This document shows positions 48,120 through 59,349 of a DNA stretch of 64,000 bases, in pieces. Every line of letters begins with the position of its first letter. Within the stretch, counting starts at the first letter, position 1. Position numbers and translations under genes: made by a program. Origin of the DNA: Siphonodentalium dalli (lineage: Eukaryota > Mollusca > Scaphopoda > Gadilida > Siphonodentaliidae); the NCBI GenBank assembly GCA_032622095.1, contig CP136063.1, positions 87,271,980 to 87,335,979 on the forward strand, written 5' to 3'. A model generated the notes under the pieces. It saw nothing but the letters and a program-made list of their open reading frames with translations. It did not search any database and was not told the origin of the DNA.

Positions 48120-49940
48120 TAATCATTCCTGGAGGTCAGTTAATAAACCATGAAGCCTGATATAAATCATGTTATTACTATTATTACCGTTCCGTCATCA
48201 CGTGATTGGTGACTTAACCGGAAGCGGGCAACAGGCATTAACGAAAACAAAGATTCATTAAGACGGAGGTAAAGTGCTAACATTTGGATGGCGAATTCAG
48301 TGTTAATTTTCGCGGAAAGTTTACTAAAACGTTACAAAGCGTAGGTGACCATATCATATCTTATTGGAAAGGTCGAATGCATATCTAGTGACAACATAGA
48401 GCAGAATTTTTATTTTCGACCAAGTTTGGATATTATTAGGAAATAGGTCAACACTCATTACATGATTCATGATTGTTTACAAATATTTCGTTCAAATTCA
48501 AATGTCCAATCATTATAAAATACCTTAAATGGAGGGAAATGTTTTAAATCCGACTTATATACTCTGGCAATCAAATGGCCTAAAAAAAATTACCTGTGTT
48601 TCTGGTAACCCGGGTAAAAACAAAAATTAAATTAATTCCCTACTGACCGTTGTAGAGTAATACAAATGATTTATTTGGAACCATATGGCATCTGCCAACA
48701 CTCAAGTAATTGGACGTGTATAGCATGTGACATCATCTGATTGAAAATAGTCACATGTATGTGTGCATATTTGCTAAGCATACATCTATGTATTAAAGTT
48801 TGTGAACTGGTATATCACCGGACCGCCATTGAAAACGGTCCAGTGACGATGGTCCTGTCCAGTCTGCAGTCCGGCCCTGGACCGCGGACCATACCGTTTT
48901 TTTGCGGTCCGCACACCTATATATTTATTTCCCCAAAAACCTCAAATGATATATAAAACACCTAACACTTATAGTCTAGAGTCGCCAATTAGTTAATCCG
49001 ATTACCTATAAGTATAACACTACTAGTATTTAGTAGTAAGCACATAACTTCATATAATCATAAGCCGATTACACCTTTTTAAAATAATTGGAGCCCGCCG
49101 CCTACACTTTTTACTGTGTTCCAGAACGAAAAAGTTGAATATATATTTGTGAATTTAAAAACAATTCAAAGTTTAGTGTATTCCATGTCTCAGCCCGGGC
49201 TTAGACCTTTTATTTGGAGCCGATCTCGGCCTCGGCTTACACTTTATAGTGTGACCCAATACAATATGTGATGTCATACCTGTCAAAATTTTACTCATAT
49301 CACGACAAACACAGATTCCTCTACTGACTAATTTAGTAGTTATGTAGAAAAGAACACAATATAAGTTATATTGCAATCTAAACTGTTATCTGAAACTAAC
49401 ACCCTTGTTTTTTTCAATGAAATAATATTCAATTCCACGCTGGACAAGAGAAATTTCTGCAACCGGAAGTTTCCTCACGGTGAATTCTGGGAGAACCCGG
49501 TGCGAGTTGTGTTTATCCTTTTTGAAGGTCGTGGGTCGTTTGGAGCAGCACGTTTTCGACGTTTCACATTGCTAAAAGCTCACAAATGTTACGAGCAATT
49601 TCCCGACGTGCTAATACCGCATTTGTGGCAATAGCAAGGCAACAACTTCGCCAACCAGCTGCTGGTAATTAGCCGATAACCTCTGATAAGTACACCGTGA
49701 ATCGTGAAGAATGTCACCTATTTCAAAATATTTCGTTCTTGTTCTCTTGACTTGAGTTGACAGATCTGTCACTCACTGTCAGTTTGTGCTTTACACTGCT
49801 GTAATATTGAAAATGCAAATTATTAGAAAAATTCCTGAACAAACATTTAATCAAAATTATTTAATTAAATTCCTGATAATGTGAAACACGGAAGAGTTTA
49901 TCCTTGCATAAAATGATCTTTATTGATTAATTATTGATTT
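48120..49940. other. Intergenic sequence without a convincing gene
   Basis: Contains a GC-rich inverted CGGTCC/GGACCG stretch at 48815-48915, probably a MITE piece. No exon, RNA gene or element boundary that I can support. Confidence 0.35.
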
Positions 49941-49964
49941 TGATTGTTGCATATTGTCAATAGC

Positions 49965-49974
49965 TATATATATA
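49965..49974 (+). promoter_or_regulatory. TATA box candidate for the 931-aa gene
   Basis: TATATATATA, 84 bases before the ATG at 50058, compatible with a short 5' UTR. Confidence 0.4.
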
Positions 49975-50057
49975 CGCAAATAGTATTAATTATCGCTTAT
50001 AATTGCTCACATTTTCGCAAATTTGGTCAACTTTGTCTGAAAATAAAAATTCAAAAT

Positions 50058-52853
50058 ATGCCGCCGAAAAAACGTAATCGATTGAGCTCATCGTTTAACT
50101 TTCAGCAACATGGAATTGGTTTTAATTACTTGAATGATGAATATAAAAATTTGCCTTCTGTCTGTGATGAAATGAGACATGGACATGTTTTGTATTTATA
50201 TTGTTCAAATGACCGTGATTATACTTTGACACTGAGAAAGTTCAGAATTCAGATCAATACATGTGATTTCCCGCAACACATCTTTAGAAGTGTCATAAAT
50301 CAGTTTCTGAAATTCAAACACCTGTCAGATTCTGTCGAATTTGGACGATTTAAGTCATTCTGTAATGAAACACTGCCATATTTGCAAGCAAATTCAAATC
50401 AAAGTACAGACAATACTACTATTACTAGTAGTACTGATACTACTGATGCATGTATTTCTACTAGTATGTCTGGTATATTGATGGATCACACAAAGTCTGC
50501 AATGACCAGTACTTGCAGTGAGGTATGCATATCAGCCACCAGGAAATTGCAAGCAAAATTATCTCAGGTTGTGAAGGAAAAGGCTGCGATGAGGCGACGA
50601 CATTTACGAATGATCCGCAAGCTGCGTCAGAAGGTGTCAAATAAGCCGGCCATAAAAAATTTGAATCAAAAGCTGAAGCGTAGAGATGAGTTGATTGCAA
50701 AATTAAGATCTCGCTGCCCCACATCTCAAAATGATGGTGAACTTCACAATGCTGAAATAGCAATACGAAGGATAGAAAAGAACAAGAGATCAATTCAATC
50801 ATATCATTCAAGAAAAGATGACAGTCATAGCGCCAAGGATGATGAGATATTGACATTAAAAGCACAGTTGGAGGTGAAAAATGCAGAAATCGCACTACTT
50901 GAAAGTGAAATAGCAAAGGGAAAAGATGATATACCACAATTAATACCAGGAGACAATGATGATGAAGGGAAGAGTTTCCCAAACAAGGTGAGATTATTTG
51001 TGTATGATTCAGTTGTGAACCAAGTGCCAACAAAGAACATACCAGTACTCTTGAAAAAGTTCACGCAGCGATCTGGCATAGACATCGGTGGTGGAATTCC
51101 TCATCGCAATACAGTTGAAATGATGGCGAGAGAGATCGGCATAATTTCAGACTTCCAAGTTGCTGATGTTCTGCTAAAACATGACAATATTACGCTTGGA
51201 TTTGATGCCACAACACAAGAGGGTGTGCATGTCAATTCAATCCATATAACAACTCCGGATGCATCTTATGTTGTAGCCATAGATGAGCTTCCCGGGGGTA
51301 CTGCCATAGATTATTCTGATCATATTCAGAATTCAATCGACAGAATTGCTCTAATTTACAGTAAAATAGATCAGGCTGATTATCAAATTACTCGTCAAGC
51401 TATTATTTCACACATAAGAAATACTATGACTGATAGGGTGGCTGTTAATCATGCTGCAATTGTATTGTTGAGTGAAGCCTGGGGTTGCTCATTCAATGAA
51501 CTGAACTGTCACCTACATCCGCTTGACACTATCGCATCTGCAACAAAATCAGCATTGAAGCAATGTGAAATAGAAAGAGCAAAGCTGTTTGGAAAGGATT
51601 GCATTGCTGGGAATATCGTTCTCCAACTGAACAAATTCCGGTATAAAGATGGCAAAGGTGATCCTAGAGGATTTGTATCATTTTTAGAGGAACACAACCT
51701 GCCAAAAGGAATACTGCCTAGATACAGAGGTAACAGGCTACACATCTTATTCCTCATCAGTGGGAGGCTCGTCATTCATTACGAGAAGTTTCTTAAGTTC
51801 CTCCGAACAGGAACAGTCTCTTGTGGTGGTCTTCAGGCTTCAATACTGACAGATTTCACACTCCCAACTGCCAAAGTTGAGTTGCAGGTGCTTGGACTGA
51901 TCGGTAAGTTACTTACAGGTCCATGGATGAAGAAGTTTTATACTTCACCAGAGAAAGAAATCCATCATATCGAAGGGATATGTGTTGTGAAAAAAGTGGT
52001 TGGTCAATTGAAAGAACATACTAGAGAACCTGCACTTACTCTATCAACAAAACTTGACATGTTCCAGGAAAAGCTCAGCGATGAAGCAGCTAAGTTACAA
52101 AAGTTGCCAGAAGACATGTCAATGTTCATTGAAATGATGAAAGCAACATTGCAGTCGATTATTGTTGTTTTGGAAAGACAGTATGCCAGATATTTTTCAA
52201 TGGACATCTCAGACGTCTTGAAAACCGAGACAGAATCTGCACGGTCACACAATATAGATGCAGAAGAGGTAATTGGCATGTTCAGTGCTGCACAAAAGCG
52301 AGCTCCAAATGCAACGCTTTGTTATATCTCGAGTAAGCTGAGGGGTCAGAAAAATCATTCAATTGATTACCTTGACAGCAGAGAGGAAGATGTTCAGAAC
52401 AACATCATACATTCTGCCAAATCATTGGCACGGAAAATCAGAAGTGGCAACAGACTCAAGACTAAGGAGCTGCATATGGAGATCAGAAAAAGGCAAGCAG
52501 AAAAAAGACAGAAGAAGGACGTAAGTGAGAGAAAGAAGATTACAAATAAATTGAAAGCTGGGATTGAGCTTTCAGGTATTGAAGAATTGACAATAGATGG
52601 GTATGAGAGAGTCACCAGCATTATGGATGGCACTGCTGTAGGTCACAACATCATGCATGTATGGTATGATGGGGACACCTTAGAAAAGACCACATACCAT
52701 GGTAGATTGGAGAAGTTGCTCAAGAAAGGTGGTGGAACATACAGGATTGGCTATTGGAAAATTGAAGAATTGTATGATGATGCAGAGGACTATGACATTT
52801 CAAAATTTGAACTGGCCACAGATTTCATTTGTGGCGACTTAGTTATAGCCTAA
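50058..52853 (+). CDS. Intronless 931-aa protein, transposase-like core with coiled coil and chromo/Tudor-like end
   Basis: Start chosen at MPPKKRNR (50058). The frame is open for 38 more codons upstream, but those codons (many Ile/Tyr) look like chance reading of AT-rich DNA across the TATA box. Residues 1-110 are a globular domain with no motif I know; 160-290 are basic then acidic coiled coil. 310-640 are an RNase H-like core: FDATTQEG (D383), TDRVAVNH (D459), C484 and H487 in NCHLHPLD, GNRLH at 559. D, D then CxxH recalls hAT-type transposases; I could not find a convincing final Glu. Residues 860-905 (GHNIMHVWYDG, YHGRLEKL, YRIGYW) resemble a chromo/Tudor-like barrel. AATAAA follows at 53061. 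No flanking inverted repeats found. It may be a TE protein or a domesticated one. Confidence 0.7.
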   Translation: MPPKKRNRLSSSFNFQQHGIGFNYLNDEYKNLPSVCDEMRHGHVLYLYCSNDRDYTLTLRKFRIQINTCDFPQHIFRSVINQFLKFKHLSDSVEFGRFKSFCNETLPYLQANSNQSTDNTTITSSTDTTDACISTSMSGILMDHTKSAMTSTCSEVCISATRKLQAKLSQVVKEKAAMRRRHLRMIRKLRQKVSNKPAIKNLNQKLKRRDELIAKLRSRCPTSQNDGELHNAEIAIRRIEKNKRSIQSYHSRKDDSHSAKDDEILTLKAQLEVKNAEIALLESEIAKGKDDIPQLIPGDNDDEGKSFPNKVRLFVYDSVVNQVPTKNIPVLLKKFTQRSGIDIGGGIPHRNTVEMMAREIGIISDFQVADVLLKHDNITLGFDATTQEGVHVNSIHITTPDASYVVAIDELPGGTAIDYSDHIQNSIDRIALIYSKIDQADYQITRQAIISHIRNTMTDRVAVNHAAIVLLSEAWGCSFNELNCHLHPLDTIASATKSALKQCEIERAKLFGKDCIAGNIVLQLNKFRYKDGKGDPRGFVSFLEEHNLPKGILPRYRGNRLHILFLISGRLVIHYEKFLKFLRTGTVSCGGLQASILTDFTLPTAKVELQVLGLIGKLLTGPWMKKFYTSPEKEIHHIEGICVVKKVVGQLKEHTREPALTLSTKLDMFQEKLSDEAAKLQKLPEDMSMFIEMMKATLQSIIVVLERQYARYFSMDISDVLKTETESARSHNIDAEEVIGMFSAAQKRAPNATLCYISSKLRGQKNHSIDYLDSREEDVQNNIIHSAKSLARKIRSGNRLKTKELHMEIRKRQAEKRQKKDVSERKKITNKLKAGIELSGIEELTIDGYERVTSIMDGTAVGHNIMHVWYDGDTLEKTTYHGRLEKLLKKGGGTYRIGYWKIEELYDDAEDYDISKFELATDFICGDLVIA

Positions 52854-52859
52854 TGCATT

Positions 52860-53030
52860 AGATATGGCTCGGACACGCACGTTACGCAGACATCATGATG
52901 GACATGCACATAACGCAGATATCTGGTCGCCAGTGAAAGGACACGCACGTTACGCAGACATCTGGATAACAAAAATACGGATTAATTTAAATATGGCTCG
53001 GACACGCACGTTACGCAGACATCTGGACAA
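52860..53030 (+). repeat. Repeated CACGCACGTTACGCAGACAT words in the 3' UTR
   Basis: Three close copies of CACGCACGTTACGCAGACAT at about 52874, 52942 and 53011 and one diverged copy at about 52905, two of them preceded by ATATGGCTCGGA. They begin directly after the stop codon of the 931-aa gene. Confidence 0.75.
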
Positions 53031-53060
53031 TACTATAATATGAATAGACAAGCTTATATG

Positions 53061-53066
53061 AATAAA
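53061..53066 (+). terminator. PolyA signal for the 931-aa gene
   Basis: AATAAA, 208 bases after the stop codon. Confidence 0.45.
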
Positions 53067-53163
53067 TGCTAAAATAATTTCCGATTGATTATTGACATCT
53101 AACAGTAAGTATTGTGCATCTGCATTCTGCACTAGTACTCTCAGGATCCAAATTATCATATGG

Positions 53164-53265
53164 TGCAGAATAAGAGTACAGGGTTGCCATCACTGGACAA
53201 CTTTGCTATAGCCAATTAGAGTACAGTCCGGGGCAGAATAAGAGTACAGGGTGGCAATTTCCAAC
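53164..53265. repeat. Repeated GCAGAATAAGAGTACAGG words
   Basis: GCAGAATAAGAGTACAGGGT occurs at about 53164 and 53233 with a third GAGTACAG at 53219. Similar to the subterminal words of the element at 9488-9883. Confidence 0.45.
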
Positions 53266-53779
53266 ATAGAAACAAGTCAGTCTGAAATGCTATAACGTCA
53301 ATCAATATACATATATATTTATCAAATTATGCATTGTTTTGTTTTGCCATTGGTGTTACCAAACCAGACTTCCAGCTACCGTTACCGTACATGTTCATAC
53401 TATCTTTTTCTGAATCTGAGGAAAGCCTCTAGCCATTCTCATAGGCTTGCTGCAAGTTGTAGGATAGACTGCCTGACAATCTCACATTTTAGATAAACAT
53501 TCAAAACCAAATTAGCACCATACATGATGGCAAAATTTACAAAATTTAATAAGCATTCAGATATGTTTATTTGGATCCCAAGAGTATTCTAGTGGGGTTT
53601 AATAAATGAAAATAGATAAAATATTAGATAAAATATATGTACAATGCTAAACATTGTATATATGCACGCGTACCTGCACTACTTCTAGTGGGGTTTAATA
53701 CTAATCTAAAACTGAGTAACAGCTGCTTTAATATGGTAAGTCCCAGTCTGAGTGAACCAGTTTCGCTCTGAGTCAGACT

Positions 53780-53955
53780 GGGTTAATTAGTCAGTTTTTT
53801 GTTTGTTCTATTTTTGATTAATAAATACTAAGGGCAACCGGTATTTATTTCAAAAATAGTCTGTTAGGTTAATTTGTTTTATTTTTTGTCTGGTTCTATT
53901 TTTGATTAATAAATACTAAGGGCAACCGGTATTTATTTCAAAAATAGTCTGTTGT
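53780..53955. repeat. 86-bp tandem duplication
   Basis: Two copies containing GATTAATAAATACTAAGGGC and CAAAAATAGTCTGTT. Just before it, CCAGTCTGA and TCAGACTGG form a hairpin at 53744-53780. Confidence 0.8.
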
Positions 53956-53999
53956 TTATAATTCTCGCTGTTTATATTGATATTATTTCATTCCTGTTT

Positions 54000-56560
54000 T
54001 TTTTATTTTAATTAAGTACTATGGGTGACTAGATAGTAGGTTATTGTTTTGTTTGTTATTTTGTAATTCTGTTCTCATTGTTTATTTGTTTCTAGTTCTC
54101 TAGTCACAAGTGGTATTCAGCACACATTTTTTAATTACCGGTATATAAACACTACAGATCTGGTAACGTAACATTCTAAAATAAAAACAAAACATGTACG
54201 TGCGAATAAATTACGACAAAATACTGGCACCTTACCTTTTTTTTTAGAGCTGAAGTTATAACTTTACAAATTAATTTACTGATAATATACATTTCAGTTA
54301 AGTTTATTGAAGTCTAAATTATTCTGGATATTTCAATTCCATTCCAGCAGGGGTCAGTGTTATACTTAGAAATTTATCAGCAATCAATTGAACAATATTA
54401 ATTTTTTATAACACCGGTAAATGTTGACTTATAATCTAATTAGAATTATTTTGTTTAATGTGAATCGTAACTCTTAATTGTTTAACCATACATTGAACAG
54501 TAAAAAATAAGCTTGTTTTTAAATCAGAATGAAGTTCATTGGAAAACATAAATGCTCATTCATGGTCATCATTCATAAAAAAGTGAACACTGATCCCAAG
54601 ACTGTGTGCCGTGTTGCAAGAATACCGCTTATGTTTGGTAAAGCGAAATGTCCGTCAAACGCTAATTTTGATTTGCCAAATGCTAGGGCCCACTGCAGCG
54701 CAACTACCAATCATGTACTATAGTACTCTGGGAGTTGAGTTGTAGTGTCCCTCCAATAAAAGGGGAGGGCTTGCTACTAAAGGTTAGAGCATATACTATC
54801 CCATTTAGTTCTGATCACGTTCAACGATGAAACTACAGGTATGCATACACTTATTGGTAAACGACGCAACAACGTCCACTGGCTCTACTTCACCTTAGGT
54901 TGTAAGGAAGATATCACACATTTATTTAATTAATTTCAATGGGCAGAAGGTTATTGACCAAACTGGATATCGTTTAAGATCTTTCAGATTTTTTATTCGC
55001 AAAACAAAATCTTCTCAAATTGAAACATGCATAACGGTATATGTATATGTCTTGGAAGTTTTTCTTTAAGCAATACAAATGACTTCTAAGACATTACGGC
55101 ATAATTCAAATTTTTTTGAAGTTTTCGGTCTGGCATGAATAAAACTTAAAATTTTCTTTTACATAAAGGGCTGTACACTTTACTCTAAAGGGCAAATGTT
55201 CTCATTGTACCCATATTATTATTCAGGATGAAACAACCTTTAAAATGATATATTACTTGTATGTATCAGTTCTCTAAAATCTTTGCTGCGGGCAGTCCAT
55301 GTGATTTTACCCCGACCGATTGGGGGGGGGGGGGGGTTCAACCTTGGACTGGCTGAAAAAAAATAAGATTTTCAACTTCAAAGGTCCATAACTCATGAAC
55401 AAGAAGGTCAGTCCTTTAGATTCCTTGAGATTTGTATTCAGAATCACATTCCCTTTCAAATGATATATAACATAATATATTCAAATGTATGATATGTATG
55501 ATGAGGAATATATTTCATCATCTGATCAGACTGCCCGAGAGTAATTCTCACGGTGACGATTACTTCGTTAATTACCAATTAGTTAATTAATAAATCAATT
55601 AATTAATTTTGGTATATAAATTGATAGAATAAATGTTATAATCAGTAACATACTACTAATAGCTTTGTTCTATTACAAACAGAATGTGGATTCGTCACTT
55701 ATAAGTTGAGATATGCCATTTTGAAGTGAAATTTTGTGTCGAAAATCGTCAAAAAGTGGGTTTTTCGGTCACAGAGCCGCAATGCTAAGTATATGGCCAG
55801 CCTGTCGGAAAAAATACCCTAATTTCCGACACAAAAATGGTCATAACTTTTTTAATATTTGACCTTAGAGAAAATCACACATATCATTTTAATTGTCTTT
55901 CCAAGCTCTTTCCAGCAAATTAACTTTCAGTGAATAATAATCAATTTGAATTTTTTTGTCACGTCCATAATAAGCTACAGTTAGGCAACTTCAGATTTTG
56001 TTATTATGTAAATCATCACCTCATTGGCTGCAGACCACCCCCTGTGCTCTATCACTAAAACGAACAATTCGATTTTTCGTTCGAAAAAAATGCATTTATC
56101 TCCCCACATTTTACATGTGACAATTAAGTTAATTGTTCTTAATGTGCTCGTCGGGTCATATCAACTGTACCTTGTCTGAGTTGTACATAAATCGTAATTT
56201 TCCATCCAATATTCACATTGAATAACTGTCGGCTAAATTATCAAGTGACGTAATTCTGCAAAATTGTTTAAAACGGGAAGTTATCAATCCAGTTCCCTAT
56301 TACACATTACTTTTGCAGCCAAACCCAGCACGAGTTATCTCCCATTGCCATTCTTGAGATGCGGAGTTAACTGGGAGCTTGGAATATAAAATTTGCTTTC
56401 ACATCTCAAGATATCGACCACCCCCAGGGCCCTACTTGAAAATATATAGATATATTAGTTTAAGATGGTCATTTCTACATTTCTCTAGTAATGAGAATGA
56501 GTTAAAATGTGTACTTAGTAGTGTACAACAGAGCCAGTTTTAACACACCCGACGTCTGTT
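54000..56560. other. Intergenic sequence without recognisable feature
   Basis: AT-rich, a G run near 55322-55337, short frames only. Nothing else supported. Confidence 0.4.
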
Positions 56561-56564
56561 TACT

Positions 56565-57000
56565 CACATCCGTAATCTCTTTTATTCGGATTATCACCGG
56601 TTGGCTATACGCGAACGAACTATTTACAGATTGGGTGGTTTTCTCAGAAATGATTAGGAATCCCCGAGAGTTGGACTTGAATGAATATTCGAGGAACTAA
56701 CAGACATTTTTCTGGTAAGTGGGTAAAGATAGAAACAATCTGAATACACCAGCGTTTCAAGAAAAAAATACGGAATATGATGATATAAACTCAGAAAGCG
56801 AGAATGTTTGTGTGGCATAAAAATTTGTACTCTTGTAATTTCGTTCAAATCATCTACCAATGAAAATGCAGAACACAAAATTTTTACTTGCCAAACTGGT
56901 ATATATATTAATATAATAACTAACTATAATATATTGATTTAATATTATTAAATAATATTTTATTCAACTAACAGTGATTCCTAGGGACTGTGGTGAAACG
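56565..57000. repeat. Dispersed repeat, copy B (empty hAT site)
   Basis: Collinear with 10508-10676 plus 11543-11790, without the hAT insertion. GTGGGTAA at 56719-56726 is the unduplicated target. Confidence 0.75.
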
Positions 57001-58087
57001 ACAAGTCACAAATCGTTCAATGTCACGCGAATCATAATTTCATATGACAATTGACATATGATATTGTCACAATAATTGTGGAAATACAAATAGTAGTTTT
57101 TTAGTGATGAAACAAATATCAACATCCACGTCATTGTATTTGAATAGTTGTTTCACCTTATGATTTAGCCGCATTTGTTTATGAGGTCAAGTGATCAATT
57201 TTGAATGGACATGTCATATTATGAATATGATTTCCATGCAATTCTCTGCAGCAAAACTTGCCAAATTGGCCCAAAAGTTACAGAGTTGCAAATATTTCTG
57301 CATGGTTGTGACTTTGTGCGTAGAGTTTAATATTTCCCTGTTTATTTTGGAAAACGGAACCGGGACATTTTTCATCCCTGGATCCGGGAACCGGGAAAAT
57401 TCCCGGTTTATTTGTTGACATATTAATTATTATGATAATAACTTACTGCCGAATATCAAAAATGATTGAAGCATTGGACCTAGAACAAATTGTTTACAAG
57501 CTGTTTTTGGTGTCATATTGTCGGGCAGAATGTAGGGAACAACATATCCAAAATCCGCTTTGGGGAAAATTCTCTCTATTGAAGATGGCGTCCATAATGT
57601 CTGTTGTTATCGGAAAATACTCAATTATGCGGCAGGTGCTCCAATTAATGCCAAATTCGTAATAAATTGAAATATACACAAACATTGCTTAGTCGTAAAC
57701 CATATATGTAGAATATTTTTCCCAAAATGGCCACCAAAATGGACAAAATCGAATGAAATTTACATTAGTGCAAAATTGAATAGCTAGTCCTATACGAGTG
57801 AACAAACGCTCGAATATTGCGAGGAAGAATGACTACAAGTATAAGAGAAACTTTTGATTAGAGATGTACGAATTCTCTTTGATGTATCTCACGAGATAGC
57901 AAGCGAAATAAGGGTCTTGTGGAACGGTTAAATCTGGACTTTTGGGTGTCCAGAAACGGAAAAATGACGCAGTTTTATATGTACCGCTAATCTTGAATCG
58001 TGTGATATATGTGTAATTAAACAGCTAAACGGGATTTAGTAGGGATGTATTGACTATGCAGCCTTTCTCTAGAAGCAGAAATATATG
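57001..58087. other. Intergenic sequence without recognisable gene
   Basis: A CGGGAACCGGGAAAATTCCCGG-like palindrome at about 57382-57404 is the only notable structure. Confidence 0.35.
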
Positions 58088-58256
58088 TTTTTCCGCCAAG
58101 GAGAAGCCCTCAACTGAACTATATGGATTACGTCTCCGGCCTTGTGTCAATCAGGAGGGTTAAAATTTTATTGCTGTGCCGACCCCACTCACATCCGTGT
58201 CCAGATTAGTCTCGCATGAATACACCCGCATTCTATCTATTGTCTAGTCAGTTTTT
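58088..58256 (+). repeat. Left inverted terminal repeat of the DIRS-like element
   Basis: From TTTTTCCGCCAAGG to GTCTAGTCAGTTTTTA. Inverse copy at 62490-62640. Confidence 0.8.
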
Positions 58257-59349
58257 ATTCCTCCTCGCCAGGACAGGATCGTTTCTATTTTCTCAAGGTT
58301 GTATCTTTCTGTGTTGCGAGTTTATCGACTCAATATTTATTGTTGATATTACAAACTTGCAATTTATTGTACCCGATAGTTAATTAATATTTCTCACATC
58401 CGAAACGGGAACTTTTTTCGTTTCACTGTATCCGTAATTTGTTTCCGTGTTTTCTGTTTTCCTCAAGACGGCTTTATCTTCCAACAATTGGAATTAAGAT
58501 GGCCATCTTGACAATGACTAAAGAAGCACATAGCTTACTTGTGGCAAAACCACATAGTGCATATTGTGCCACACATACGGCGTGATGACTATCATGACTT
58601 ACAATTGAGGACGCAATGTAGTACGGTATGCGATGTCTCCTAATTTCGTGCTACACGTGTTTCACTTTACATAAGTTTCCGTCGACTCGCTTCGGTTATT
58701 TCGTAAGTTCCGTTGCTTTGTATCCTAATGTATACTGCCAAATCATACATGGCACTGCTCTGTTAATTCGCAGAAAGTTGCACAGGACAGCCATATCCTC
58801 CTTTGTAATAATTACATGAATAAATACGAAAGATAGTACTTGTTATCACTATCAGATGACAATTCACATTTCTTTCGACTGAGCGATCTGTAATATTGTT
58901 TTAACGATCAATACCTGCGAATCTACGCCCGCCAGTATGTATGAGCGCGTGGTCTTGTTAGACACATGACAAATGTCATAACACATTACATCGACTTCAA
59001 GGTATTTCGAAAATTCTACCTTGTCTATCACGATTAAATATCATATAACTCATTGTATCATCAGTACAATAGTTACTAACACTCCGTAACAGGGGGATGG
59101 TATTCGTTATCACATATATAACCATCACTTGGCTCACTAACTTCTATTTCCACATATATCCAAACGATATTCTGCCACATAGCTTTCACTCGTGTATGAT
59201 GCGCAGTTACATGCAACACATTTATATTGCGCAGAAAGGACTGCATTTGTATTGTTACATGTCTAAAGCGAGCTTACATGCGCAGCGTTTATATTGCGCA
59301 CATCTACTGCCAATATATTTCCGAAACCGGCCATGACATGGCTCTTCGT

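Noticed and set aside
49944-50057. In-frame upstream start for the 931-aa protein
   Set aside because: The extra 38 residues are read from AT-rich promoter-like DNA including the TATA run; MPPKKRNR at 50058 has protein-like composition.
50461-52633. Minus-strand frames opposite the 931-aa gene
   Set aside because: Antisense shadows with biased composition.
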